This document shows positions 1 to 6,588 of a stretch of DNA of 17,330 nt, in pieces (position 1 is the stretch's first letter; each line of letters starts with the position of its first letter). The DNA comes from Methanofastidiosum sp964630765 (GTDB taxonomy: Archaea > Methanobacteriota_B > Thermococci > Methanofastidiosales > Methanofastidiosaceae). The stretch spans positions 1-17,330 of the forward strand of contig CAZVXE010000032.1 of assembly GCA_964630765.1 (NCBI GenBank). Direction: 5' to 3'. The notes under the pieces were generated by a model that searched no databases, was not told the origin of the DNA, and saw only the letters and a program-made list of their open reading frames with translations. Made by a program: the position numbers and the translations under genes.

Positions 1-51
1 TTTTTTAATTATTTTTTATTAAAATTTAGAAAAGAATTATTTATAAAAATA

Positions 52-471
52 TTATTGCTTTTTCTGAAGGATTTCTTCGGCCTGCATTTCTATTTCATTC
101 ATTCTAGCGCTGATGTTCTGAAGTGTTGCCTCATTTTGGCCTAAGTTTTTTTCGACTTCTTTTAGTGTTTCATCAAGTTTTGAAATAGTCTCATCAATGC
201 TCTTTTCAATTGTGACATCTCTTGCCAGAGTTGTTATCACAGTATTAACATCACTTATTGTTCCCTTTACAAAGTTCCCCGCGCCTATTGGTATAAGGAT
301 TTCATTTCCTTGCTTTGCACCTTTTAGACCTTCAAGTGTTATCTTTGAAAGAGCGAGCTCGTTTCTGTGGGAAGATAGCAATGACAAGTTATTTGAGAGT
401 ACTTTTGACTGCTCATTTAGGTAGTTCAGTTCTGAACTAAGCTTCCTTATAGCTTCTTCCTCGCCTGCCAT
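52..471 (-). CDS. pfdA: Prefoldin subunit alpha
   Basis: This 139-residue protein is the alpha subunit of archaeal prefoldin (GimC), the hexameric cytosolic chaperone that holds unfolded proteins and passes them to the thermosome. The N-terminal half (about 1-45) and C-terminal half (about 90-139) are charged, heptad-like helices that would form the two arms of the coiled coil. Between them lies the beta-hairpin segment with the family motif IPIGAGNFVKG (residues 61-71). The length is normal for the family. The ATG directly follows the TAA of the L18a gene, so translation is probably coupled. It is the last gene of the L39e-L31e-aIF6-L18a operon, the usual euryarchaeal order. In many relatives ftsY follows, but here the 51 bases to the window edge are AT-rich and show no gene. 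Identification is firm; membership in the operon is inferred from spacing. Confidence 0.95.
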   Translation of the reverse strand: MAGEEEAIRKLSSELNYLNEQSKVLSNNLSLLSSHRNELALSKITLEGLKGAKQGNEILIPIGAGNFVKGTISDVNTVITTLARDVTIEKSIDETISKLDETLKEVEKNLGQNEATLQNISARMNEIEMQAEEILQKKQ

Positions 472-663
472 TTACATGTCCCCTTGTTTTTCTTCTATGT
501 TTGTTATCTCGATGTTTTTTCTTTTACATCCGTAAATTGAGCCATATTTGGCATAGATGTCTTCTAAAACATCTTCTTCCTTCATGCCATTAAACTCTTT
601 AACAAAATGTTTTGTGCTACTTTTTAATTTAATAATACCTTCAACTGTATAGGTTTTCATCAT
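472..663 (-). CDS. rpl18a: 50S ribosomal protein L18a/LX (eL20)
   Basis: This 63-residue protein is the short archaeal L18Ae/LX large-subunit protein. Recognisable features are the opening MKTYTVEGI and the central KEFNGMKEEDVLEDIYAKYGS segment typical of LX. I start it at the ATG at 663, not at the GTG at 672. The GTG lies inside the SD (GAGGTGG, 675-669), which sits five bases before the ATG. That spacing matches the SD-to-start geometry of L31e and S19e in this window. A second ATG follows immediately, so the product may begin MMK or MK. The SD overlaps the TGA stop of aIF6 upstream, and the stop TAA abuts the prefoldin ATG downstream, so the gene is tightly embedded in the operon. Family assignment is confident. 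Confidence 0.93.
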   Translation of the reverse strand: MMKTYTVEGIIKLKSSTKHFVKEFNGMKEEDVLEDIYAKYGSIYGCKRKNIEITNIEEKQGDM

Positions 664-673
664 AAGGTCCACC

Positions 674-1327
674 TCATACGCCCATTATATCTTCAACATA
701 ACTTAATTCGATACCTGTCGTTGTTTCACCAACAACTGCACCTTTATCATTTACAAGTATGCAAGCCCCAATATAGGATACCCCTCTGTTTAGAGTAGAC
801 ATTCTTACATCGACCTTTAACAGGTCCTTTATAAGAGATAGGTCTTCTTCCTTAGCTTCTTTGTGGACAAGACATCCTGTGTTATTTGTCCTTGCCACAC
901 TGCCCACATATTTGTGATTCCCTATTGAAGCTACAGTAGTTTCAACGCCGAGTGCATCCTCAATCAGTTTCTGCTCATCTGTCAACATGGGACTGATTAT
1001 TGCCCCTTTATCATTTGAAAGGATAAGGTTTCCAACAGCAGTTTCCTTTGTATTTAGGATGCAGTTATTTATACCCGTGTCCTCTATTAATTGAAGCTCT
1101 TCATCCTCAATTACATAAGGAAGTATAATCCCGTTATTGTTACCTGCAATATAAATGCCTGCTAGATCAGTTGCTGCAATTGTACTTAATATTAATTCAG
1201 TTCCAAGAGCTTCCTTTAGAGTTTCGGCATGAGCTCCAATATCTTCTCTTACGATAGTAATATTGTTATTAGTAAAACTGAATATACCAATAAACGGATT
1301 GCCGCTGATCTTCAACTGTCTTATCAT
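674..1327 (-). CDS. eif6: Translation initiation factor aIF6
   Basis: This 217-residue protein is archaeal aIF6, the anti-association factor that binds the large ribosomal subunit and keeps it from joining the small subunit too early. It shows the pseudo-repeated structure of the family: repeats of about 43 residues with motifs such as GIYIAGNNNGIILP, ETAVGNLILSNDKGAIISP and VARTNNTGCLVHKEA, which form the five-bladed propeller-like fold. The N-terminus IRQLKISGNPFIGIFSF matches the normal family start. The ATG lies five bases after the L31e stop, with a GGAG SD inside the end of L31e. The stop overlaps the SD of L18a. Length and order (L31e-aIF6-LX) are as expected for euryarchaea. I see nothing unusual in the sequence. 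Confidence 0.97.
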   Translation of the reverse strand: MIRQLKISGNPFIGIFSFTNNNITIVREDIGAHAETLKEALGTELILSTIAATDLAGIYIAGNNNGIILPYVIEDEELQLIEDTGINNCILNTKETAVGNLILSNDKGAIISPMLTDEQKLIEDALGVETTVASIGNHKYVGSVARTNNTGCLVHKEAKEEDLSLIKDLLKVDVRMSTLNRGVSYIGACILVNDKGAVVGETTTGIELSYVEDIMGV

Positions 1328-1332
1328 TAACT

Positions 1333-1608
1333 TTACTCCGCAAGATAAGCAGTAACGACGTCTCTCTTTTCTTCTTCTCCTTCTTCGCCCTTTACTATCT
1401 TAATCTTAATTTTTGAAGGAGAACTCTCAATGCCTCTTTCCCAGAGTTTTTCATTTAAGACTTTGTCAATCTTCACATTCTCACATTTTGAATGTTTAAC
1501 AACAAACTCTCTCAAGGCTCTTGTTGCTCTCGCAGCCCTCTGTTGTCTTGGGGCTTCTTTTACTTTCCTTAAGGGTACTACATACATTCTCTCTTCATTA
1601 TTATCCAA
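1333..1608 (-). CDS. rpl31e: 50S ribosomal protein L31e
   Basis: This 91-residue protein is archaeal L31e, a large-subunit protein near the peptide exit tunnel. Its sequence runs EERMYVVPLRKVKEAPRQQ, then RAARATRALREFVVKH, and ends in an acidic/basic tail with VVTAYLAE, all typical. A longer reading frame begins at a GTG at 1617, but that GTG is inside the SD GAGGTGA (1620-1614). The TTG at 1608, five bases after this SD, gives MDNNEERMYVVPL, which fits the family start better. The first base of the SD is the last base of the L39e stop codon, so the two genes are effectively contiguous. The neighbours are L39e before and aIF6 after. Product identity is firm and the start is well supported. 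Confidence 0.95.
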   Translation of the reverse strand: MDNNEERMYVVPLRKVKEAPRQQRAARATRALREFVVKHSKCENVKIDKVLNEKLWERGIESSPSKIKIKIVKGEEGEEEKRDVVTAYLAE

Positions 1609-1619
1609 AATCCTCACCT

Positions 1620-1775
1620 CTACTTCTTAAGAGAAGTTCTTCGCCAATTTCTTCTTTTTGGGTGTGATCTAATTTTTAGTTTAGTTTTGGCCCATACCCA
1701 AACAGGGACTCTTCTGTTTTGATTTAAGGCCTTACCTAGTCTCTTCTTTTTTCCGAGTCCTTTGTTTCTAGACAT
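1620..1775 (-). CDS. rpl39e: 50S ribosomal protein L39e
   Basis: This 51-residue, extremely basic protein starts MSRNKGLGKKKRLGKAL, continues with QNRRVPVWVWAKTKLKIR and ends RRNWRRTSLKK. It is an almost textbook L39e, which lines the peptide exit tunnel of archaeal and eukaryotic ribosomes. It has an ATG start with a GGAGG SD (1786-1782) six bases upstream. It is the first gene of the operon: a TATA-like box lies about 50 bases upstream, and the next gene (L31e) follows with its SD overlapping this gene's TAG. The length matches the family exactly. Confidence 0.96.
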   Translation of the reverse strand: MSRNKGLGKKKRLGKALNQNRRVPVWVWAKTKLKIRSHPKRRNWRRTSLKK

Positions 1776-1820
1776 GATAATCCTCCGATAATAGCGAGTT
1801 TATTAGGCTTTTAAATATCT

Positions 1821-1828
1821 ATTTATAT
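1821..1828 (-). promoter_or_regulatory. TATA box of the L39e ribosomal operon
   Basis: On the minus strand the sequence reads ATATAAAT, preceded by an A-rich stretch that could serve as the TFB recognition element. Counting about 25 bases downstream puts transcription start near 1798-1800, giving a leader of about 24 bases that includes the GGAGG SD of L39e. This is inferred from pattern and spacing only. Confidence 0.55.
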
Positions 1829-1976
1829 GTCTTTTGATTATGATTCAGACAATATTATTCTATTTAAAAAGCTTTCAATCAGAATAAGGCCACTATAAAT
1901 TTAACTCTAGAATAAGAATTTGTAAATATAAAAAATAAAAGGACTTTTCCTATAGTGATTAGAAATAACCTTTTAC

Positions 1977-1983
1977 AAAAAAA
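1977..1983 (-). terminator. Poly-T terminator after the zinc-ribbon gene
   Basis: On the minus strand a run of seven T residues begins ten bases after the stop of the 1993-2157 gene. Oligo-T runs directly after stop codons are the usual intrinsic termination signal in archaea, with no hairpin needed. A second T-rich stretch lies further downstream (about 1931-1942). Confidence 0.45.
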
Positions 1984-1992
1984 CTCTACTAC

Positions 1993-2157
1993 TTAATATC
2001 TTCTTGGATTCTTCTTTTGGTAGCAATCCCTACAGTAAACAGGTCTTGTGCCATCTGGTTTAAATGGTACTTCAGTTTCCTGTCCACAAGCTGCACATGT
2101 TACTTTGTGCATTTCACGAGGTGGTCTGTTGTAGCCGCCTCGGTTTTCGCCATACAT
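1993..2157 (-). CDS. Small CxxC-x17-CxxC zinc-ribbon protein
   Basis: This 54-residue protein begins MYGENRGGYNRPPREMHKV and carries four cysteines at 21, 24, 42 and 45. The arrangement is Cys-x2-Cys, 17 residues, then Cys-x2-Cys, with the core GQETEVPFKPDGTRPVYC. It matches the small zinc-binding domain known as CxxC-x17-CxxC, found in archaea and some bacteria, often as a short protein with an Arg/Gly/Tyr-rich tail. Function is unknown; the basic tails suggest nucleic-acid or ribosome contact, which is inference. The ATG is preceded by AGGAG nine bases upstream, and there is an independent TATA box and a downstream T7 run, so it is a single-gene transcript. It lies next to the ribosomal operon on the same strand but is separated from it by 217 bases. 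Confidence 0.85.
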   Translation of the reverse strand: MYGENRGGYNRPPREMHKVTCAACGQETEVPFKPDGTRPVYCRDCYQKKNPRRY

Positions 2158-2180
2158 TTTTATTACTCCTTTATATATTT

Positions 2181-2196
2181 GGCCATTTGACTGGCC
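2181..2196 (-). repeat. GGCCA/TGGCC dyad in the leader of the zinc-ribbon gene
   Basis: GGCCA (2181-2185) and TGGCC (2192-2196) are perfect inverted copies around a six-base spacer. The dyad lies just after the predicted transcription start (near 2198), so it could be a 5' hairpin in the mRNA or a DNA operator. It stands out because the surroundings are almost pure A/T. Confidence 0.35.
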
Positions 2197-2218
2197 CTAA
2201 ACTTAATATACGTAATTA

Positions 2219-2228
2219 GTTTATAAAG
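2219..2228 (-). promoter_or_regulatory. TATA box of the zinc-ribbon gene
   Basis: The minus strand reads CTTTATAAAC. Start of transcription would be near 2198, leaving a leader of about 40 bases with the AGGAG SD. The rest of the interval 2229-2371 is A/T-rich, and I see no gene or repeat in it. Confidence 0.45.
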
Positions 2229-2371
2229 TTGTCGATTTTAATTGATAGATTTTATACCAAATATTCCTCCTATTGAGATAATTCCCAGTATTTTTTATAT
2301 AATTAATACAATTTACTACATTCAATCTATACAAACATATATGATAATAATTTCTTAGTGTACATTTGTAG

Positions 2372-2403
2372 AATATTTATATTTTCATACAAAATATTTA
2401 TAT
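2372..2403 (+). promoter_or_regulatory. Tandem TATA-like boxes before the TPR gene
   Basis: The 11-base sequence AATATTTATAT occurs twice, at 2372-2382 and 2393-2403, exactly 21 bases (two helical turns) apart. The second copy is correctly placed for a start near 2423-2425, about 25 bases before the TTG at 2449 with its GGGGTG SD. Either or both may act as the TATA box. Confidence 0.5.
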
Positions 2404-2448
2404 ACTCATTGAGATTATGCCAACGCACATATAACTAGGGGTGTTATT

Positions 2449-3024
2449 TTGGAAGACATTTCTAACTGTTTCAAATGTGGGTCTAAACTCCCAGAAGGAT
2501 CTAACTACTGTTTTAAATGCGGATTTAAAATAAAAAATGAACAAATTGACAGCATATATTCAAAAGAGTCTTCAAAAGAAGATTCTCATTACCACCACAA
2601 GGCATCACAGAAGTTCTTTGTATCCGGGCTTTCATTGTTCAAGAGTGGGGAATATTCAAAGGCCATTAATAACTTTACAAAGGCAATTGAATTAAAGGAA
2701 GATTTTGCAGAAGCCCACTACCAGAGAGGTCAGGCCTATGTCAAAGAAAGCAAATATGAAGATGCAATCAATGACTTTACTAAGGCCATAGAGATTGACC
2801 CGGAGTTTAAGGACGCTTATTTCCAGAGGGGCAATATATTTTTTGAGAGAGGATCTAAGGAGAGAGCAAGAGAAGACTATGAAAAGATCATAGCACTTGA
2901 TTTTGAAATAGCCTCTCAACTATATGATAGATTGCACAGTTTCATGGAGTCTTGGGTGGCTAACATAATCAGGAACAACAAGACTGCCCCTAAAATAGAA
3001 ACAGATTTTGTTAATGATTCATAA
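2449..3024 (+). CDS. Zinc-ribbon and TPR repeat protein
   Basis: This 191-residue soluble protein opens with a zinc ribbon (Cys 7, 10, 21, 24) and a polar linker. About three tetratricopeptide repeats follow at residues 52-153. The repeats carry the TPR signature: A-x-x-x-F/Y-x-x-G...Y-x-x-A-I-x-x-F-x-K-A-I-E-x-x, seen in GEYSKAINNFTKAIEL and SKYEDAINDFTKAIEIDP. TPRs form a helical scaffold for protein-protein contacts, so it is probably an adaptor; the partner is unknown. The start is TTG with SD GGGGTG five bases upstream. It is transcribed alone and converges on the nitroreductase gene with only three bases between stops. The ribbon has the same CxxC-x10-CxxC spacing as the membrane proteins at 8441-10510. 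Confidence 0.85.
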   Translation: MEDISNCFKCGSKLPEGSNYCFKCGFKIKNEQIDSIYSKESSKEDSHYHHKASQKFFVSGLSLFKSGEYSKAINNFTKAIELKEDFAEAHYQRGQAYVKESKYEDAINDFTKAIEIDPEFKDAYFQRGNIFFERGSKERAREDYEKIIALDFEIASQLYDRLHSFMESWVANIIRNNKTAPKIETDFVNDS

Positions 3025-3027
3025 TTT

Positions 3028-3564
3028 TTAAATATTATATTTTCTTATTTTTTCTATAGATTTTCTATTTTTCTTTCGAGGAGAATCGGCCGGGTAACCA
3101 ACTGCAATAATAAGTGAAACTGACTTGTTTCCCGGAATTTTTAGAATCTTCTTTACATTCTTTTCGTTAAAATAGCCAAGGATGCACGTTCCAATGCCTT
3201 CTTCTGTTGCCTTAAGGCAGAAGTGCGAGGCCACAATCCCTGCATCCATAAGGGTATAGTCTCTCCCTTGGGAAAATCTTCCAAGAAAGCTTGTCATCAA
3301 GGGGTTCTCGTTTACTAAAGCAACAAGCACCGGGGCTGCGAGTGAAAATTTGTTAAACGATGCCACTTTATCAAAAGTCTCTTTTGCAACGCTCTCTTTT
3401 AATTCTGGATCATCTATAACTATGAAGCTCCACGGCTGGGCATTTACTGCAGAAGGTGCGAGTCTTGAAGCTTCAAGGCACCTTTCAATCTTCTCCCTTT
3501 CAACACCTTTCTCAAGGTATTTCCTGCAGCTGTATCTTTTTTCACAAAGCTCTAGGAAATCCAA
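3028..3564 (-). CDS. Nitroreductase-family flavoprotein
   Basis: This 178-residue protein is a small FMN-dependent nitroreductase-family oxidoreductase. It shows the N-terminal FMN phosphate-binding segment RYSCRKY (10-16), the SAVNAQPW motif (38-45) and the C-terminal GIGTCILGYF motif (123-132). Such enzymes act as homodimers and use NAD(P)H to reduce nitro groups, quinones or flavins. The physiological substrate cannot be read from sequence. Archaeal members are often assigned only to the family. The start is TTG, touching the TAA of the upstream SdpI-like gene (TAA-TTG), with GGTGA nine bases before, so the two are probably translationally coupled. The stop is three bases from the stop of the convergent TPR gene. 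Family confidence is high, substrate unknown. Confidence 0.9.
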   Translation of the reverse strand: MDFLELCEKRYSCRKYLEKGVEREKIERCLEASRLAPSAVNAQPWSFIVIDDPELKESVAKETFDKVASFNKFSLAAPVLVALVNENPLMTSFLGRFSQGRDYTLMDAGIVASHFCLKATEEGIGTCILGYFNEKNVKKILKIPGNKSVSLIIAVGYPADSPRKKNRKSIEKIRKYNI

Positions 3565-4203
3565 TTATTCACCTTTATGGATCTTTTTGTATTCAACATA
3601 GGAATATACTATAGCATATGCAGATACGATAAGGATTGGGGCCATGATAAGAAGGAATGCAATTTCTTTGAAGAACACTCCAAAAAAGGCTATTATCCCT
3701 GCCGCTTTGAAGAGCTTTCCACCGAGCTTGTGGGTCTTTTCCCAGACTAAATCATCGCTAATTGTCCAGGGGGTTCTTATTCCAACAAAGAAGTTGCTCT
3801 TTGTTTTAACTAACACCGTACCCATATAATAAAAGATGGCTGCAAAGGCTGGTGACATCATCTGGACCATATTAAATCTGTACCCAAATGCAGATAGTAT
3901 TGATAGAATGAATATGTAAAAAAGAAATCCTATCGTTACTAAAAGAATTCCTTGATAATACTCCCTAAAAGATTCCAAATTCATTTTTCTTGGTTCAAAC
4001 TTTGGGAGATAAACAAAAAGCGCAAATAATCCAACTGATATTATAGGCAGCAAAAACAGTCCCCAAAATTTGTCCATATACCCGTCAATTTCTCCCTGGG
4101 CATTCCAGTGGGTTGGCACCATATCAGGTGCATTAGGATAAACAAATGCACCAATAATAAACGATATAAGAATAATTCCTAAAGAGATATCATTAGCTTT
4201 CAT
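3565..4203 (-). CDS. SdpI/DUF1648-type integral membrane protein
   Basis: This 212-residue protein has about five to six hydrophobic helices. After the first helix comes the DUF1648 signature VPTHWNAQGEIDGYMDKFWG (about 29-48), and the second half has the SdpI-like motif NFFVGIRTPWTISDDLVWEKTH (about 136-157). Bacillus SdpI is the immunity protein and signal receptor for the SdpC killing factor, but most archaeal and bacterial relatives have no toxin partner and no known role. No toxin gene is visible here. It is the first gene of a pair with the nitroreductase. No good SD precedes the ATG; a TATA-like TTTTTAAAC lies about 24 bases upstream, so the transcript may be leaderless. The function remains open. 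Confidence 0.85.
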   Translation of the reverse strand: MKANDISLGIILISFIIGAFVYPNAPDMVPTHWNAQGEIDGYMDKFWGLFLLPIISVGLFALFVYLPKFEPRKMNLESFREYYQGILLVTIGFLFYIFILSILSAFGYRFNMVQMMSPAFAAIFYYMGTVLVKTKSNFFVGIRTPWTISDDLVWEKTHKLGGKLFKAAGIIAFFGVFFKEIAFLLIMAPILIVSAYAIVYSYVEYKKIHKGE

Positions 4204-4221
4204 GATGCCAAAGAAGCGCTA

Positions 4222-4231
4222 TAGTTTAAAA
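4222..4231 (-). promoter_or_regulatory. TATA-like element of the SdpI-nitroreductase pair
   Basis: The minus strand reads CTTTTTAAAC about 24 bases before the ATG at 4203, and there is no SD between them. Spacing would start the mRNA at or very near the ATG. The box lies in the 30-base gap after the ClC stop codon. Tentative. Confidence 0.35.
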
Positions 4232-4233
4232 AG

Positions 4234-6045
4234 TTATTTTATTTTTGGCCATTTAATCTTATGATAAATTTTGTGAGAAACAGTTGATACCTCTCTTTCA
4301 AACCCATCAGATATTTTGAATTTATCTTCATCGTCCCCTATATCCTTTGCGATTCTGTAGGCCTTTAAGAGGTCAGACTTTGTGATAATGCCAATAATTT
4401 GTTTTGAGGTTGGATCCAGCACTAGAACTCTCCCACATTTTCTTTCGTCCATTATACTCAATATCTTTGGCACAGTGTCATAGGGGAATACAGAGTTCGG
4501 GGGGGACATCGCATCCATGATTTTTAGAAAAGGTATCTTTTTACTATCTATATTTTTGACTTTGTTATTGGATATGACGCCCAATAGCTCCCCATCTTTT
4601 ATCACCGGGAATCCTAGTTTTTTGTATTTCTTGACATAATCCCAAAATTTCTTTAGGGGCATGTCTGGCTCCATTGAAATTATTTCTTTGGACATTATAT
4701 CACTGGCCCGGACATCGTTTAAATCCTTGGAAAATGACTTTACCGTTGATAGTTTTCTATCAAGCTTTATAGTGTCTATTGAAGACCTTCCCAGGAAAAT
4801 TATCGAGACCCCATAGCTTACCATCACTGATAGCATTATAGCCGGTATGATTGAGTAGTCTGAGGTCATCTCCGGGATCATGACTATGCACGTCAAGGGG
4901 ACCTTTGCAACGCTGGCAAAAAATGCACCCATCCCGATAAGCGCATAGGCTTCAGGGTAGCTTACTGTGTTTGGTGCAATCTGGGCAAAGATTAGTCCCA
5001 TCGCACCCCCAAGCATTGACCCTAAGTATAGAGATGGCGAGAATAATCCGCCTGACGCACCTGAACCCAAGGTGAATGAAGTTGCAAGCATCTTTGCTAC
5101 AAAAAGAAGTAGTAATAGCGATAGTCCGATTCTCCCAGAAAGTGCCGAATTTATCCCTTCAAAGCCGCCCCCCAAAACCCCATACTGAACAAAAGAGAAA
5201 CCAATTAAACCTGTTAAAAGTCCACCAATGGCCGGTTTATAGTAAAACGGAATCTTGGCCTTTTCAAAGCTGTCTTCGATAAGGTAGAATATTTTAATGA
5301 ATACGTATGAGGCAACCCCCATTACAACTCCAAGCAACATGTAAAATGGCACCTCTGCGGGATTGAAGGCAAAGGGTATGGCGTGTATCATTGCCTCTTG
5401 GCCTAAGAATGCCCTAGAAAAGCTCACTGAAATTACCGAGGCGAGTGCAATCGGTATTACGCTTAGAGGTGAGAAGCTAGAAAGGATCAATTCAAAACCA
5501 AAGATCGCACCACCTAGGGGGGTATTAAAAGCAGCAGAGAGACCAGAGGATAGTCCGCACACAACAAGTATCCTTGTTTTCTTCTCATCAAATTTAAAGA
5601 ACTGGCCGAACGCAGACCCAATCGAGGCCCCAATTTGAGCGATTGGTCCTTCTCTTCCTGCGCTCCCACCACTTCCAATAGTGATTGCAGAAACTATTGT
5701 CTTAAAGAATGCGACCCTTTTTCTGATAACGCTCCCTTTGGCATTTATAGCGTACATGACTTCAGGGATGCCATGCCCTTTTGATTCCTTGCAATATTTG
5801 TATATTGTTGGCCCAACTATGAGTCCGCCTATTGCAGGTATGAAGATAATACTCAATGCTTCAAAAAATCCTCTTTGGAAGATAGTTTCAAAGAAGTATT
5901 TGCTGTAGTCTATCATTTTAGCGAATATGATGGCCCCTATAGCCCCAAATATCCCTAAAACTATAGCTATAACATTAAGTTCTGCCCATTCTTTGAGATA
6001 ATGTAAGTTTTTAATTTGCACTGATAATAGAAATTCAATTTCCAA
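4234..6045 (-). CDS. ClC-family chloride transporter/channel with CBS pair
   Basis: This 603-residue membrane protein belongs to the ClC family. Ion-pathway motifs are GHGIPE (90-95), GSGGSAGREGP (124-134, with the gating Glu at 132) and GGLFSPSL (332-339). About 16-18 membrane helices span residues 22-420. Two cytoplasmic CBS domains follow (about 445-497 and 508-565) and would bind adenine nucleotides as regulators. At the position of the inner proton glutamate of E. coli ClC-ec1 (E203) the sequence FGFELIL appears to have Leu (186), which may mean uncoupled or channel-like transport; this depends on my hand alignment. The start is TTG with a weak upstream AGGT, so a start a little further in is possible. 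It is divergent from S19e and shares a short promoter region of about 80 bases. Family assignment is firm. Confidence 0.93.
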   Translation of the reverse strand: MEIEFLLSVQIKNLHYLKEWAELNVIAIVLGIFGAIGAIIFAKMIDYSKYFFETIFQRGFFEALSIIFIPAIGGLIVGPTIYKYCKESKGHGIPEVMYAINAKGSVIRKRVAFFKTIVSAITIGSGGSAGREGPIAQIGASIGSAFGQFFKFDEKKTRILVVCGLSSGLSAAFNTPLGGAIFGFELILSSFSPLSVIPIALASVISVSFSRAFLGQEAMIHAIPFAFNPAEVPFYMLLGVVMGVASYVFIKIFYLIEDSFEKAKIPFYYKPAIGGLLTGLIGFSFVQYGVLGGGFEGINSALSGRIGLSLLLLLFVAKMLATSFTLGSGASGGLFSPSLYLGSMLGGAMGLIFAQIAPNTVSYPEAYALIGMGAFFASVAKVPLTCIVMIPEMTSDYSIIPAIMLSVMVSYGVSIIFLGRSSIDTIKLDRKLSTVKSFSKDLNDVRASDIMSKEIISMEPDMPLKKFWDYVKKYKKLGFPVIKDGELLGVISNNKVKNIDSKKIPFLKIMDAMSPPNSVFPYDTVPKILSIMDERKCGRVLVLDPTSKQIIGIITKSDLLKAYRIAKDIGDDEDKFKISDGFEREVSTVSHKIYHKIKWPKIK

Positions 6046-6075
6046 TTTAAAGATTTACCTTCCCATACCAAAAAG

Positions 6076-6084
6076 CTTTAAAAA
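6076..6084 (+). promoter_or_regulatory. TATA box of the S19e operon
   Basis: CTTTAAAAA lies about 50 bases before the S19e coding start. A transcript starting near 6105 would have a leader of about 20 bases including the GAGGTGA SD. The interval 6046-6117 must also hold the promoter of the divergent ClC gene, so the two promoters overlap. Confidence 0.45.
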
Positions 6085-6114
6085 CATAACAATAATGCTT
6101 TTTTAATATCAAGA

Positions 6115-6126
6115 GAGGTGAGTATT
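6115..6126 (+). promoter_or_regulatory. Shine-Dalgarno of S19e that sets an ATT start
   Basis: GAGGTGA (6115-6121) is a strong SD, and a five-base spacer leads to ATT at 6127. The same GAGGTGR-N5-start layout occurs at L31e (TTG) and L18a (ATG) in this window. The GTG at 6118 is part of the SD and so unlikely to be the start. Confidence 0.7.
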
Positions 6127-6576
6127 ATTACAACAGTATATGATGTTCCTGCTGATATGTTAATCGATGGTGTTAAGGAAGAGTTGAAAAACGACAAGAA
6201 TTTAGCACCACCCCAGTGGGCAACTTTTGCTAAGACCGGATCATCAAGAGAGAAAGCTCCAGACCAGAATGACTGGTGGTATATAAGAGCGGCATCTATA
6301 ATGAGAAAGGTATATGTTTACGGGCCAGTCGGCGTTGAGACATTGAGAGTCGACTATGGTGGCAAAAAGAACAGAGGCGTAAAGCCTGAAAAGTTTAGAA
6401 AATCATCTGGGGCAATTATCAGAAAGATCTTTGCACAGCTTGAAAAAGGCGGATACATAAAGAAAGCTGAGAAGGGAAGGATTATCTCCTCACAGGGAAT
6501 GTCTCTTCTTGACAAAAAGGCTTCCGAGATTAAGACACAGATAGCTGTAGATATACCTGAACTTAATAAGTATTAA
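6127..6576 (+). CDS. rps19e: 30S ribosomal protein S19e, probable ATT start
   Basis: This protein is archaeal S19e of the small subunit, 149 residues from the start I choose. Family features are TVYDVPADMLI at the N-terminus, APPQWATFAKTGSSREKAP, DWWYIRAASIMRKVYVYGPVG, the YGGKKNRGVKPEKF basic loop, and the C-terminal IPELNKY. Reading from the GTG at 6118 would give MSIITTVYDVP, three residues longer than the family norm and starting inside the SD. The ATT at 6127 gives MTTVYDVP, matching the usual archaeal N-terminus in length, with a good SD five bases upstream. The gene leads an operon with PDCD5 and a PP-loop ATPase. Product identity is certain; the ATT start is an inference. Confidence 0.95.
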   Translation: MTTVYDVPADMLIDGVKEELKNDKNLAPPQWATFAKTGSSREKAPDQNDWWYIRAASIMRKVYVYGPVGVETLRVDYGGKKNRGVKPEKFRKSSGAIIRKIFAQLEKGGYIKKAEKGRIISSQGMSLLDKKASEIKTQIAVDIPELNKY

Positions 6577-6588
6577 TAAAGTGATTTT

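Noticed and set aside
1..51. Start of ftsY or another gene left of prefoldin
   Set aside because: The bases are almost all A/T and show no coding pattern; a short T run on the minus strand may end the operon, but there is too little sequence to call it.
3565..4203. Toxin-immunity pair around the SdpI-like gene
   Set aside because: SdpI relatives are mostly found without toxins, and no small secreted peptide gene is visible nearby.
4967..5638. Several plus-strand open frames inside the ClC gene
   Set aside because: They lie opposite a long conserved membrane protein, lack SDs and show no family features; they are shadows of the real gene.
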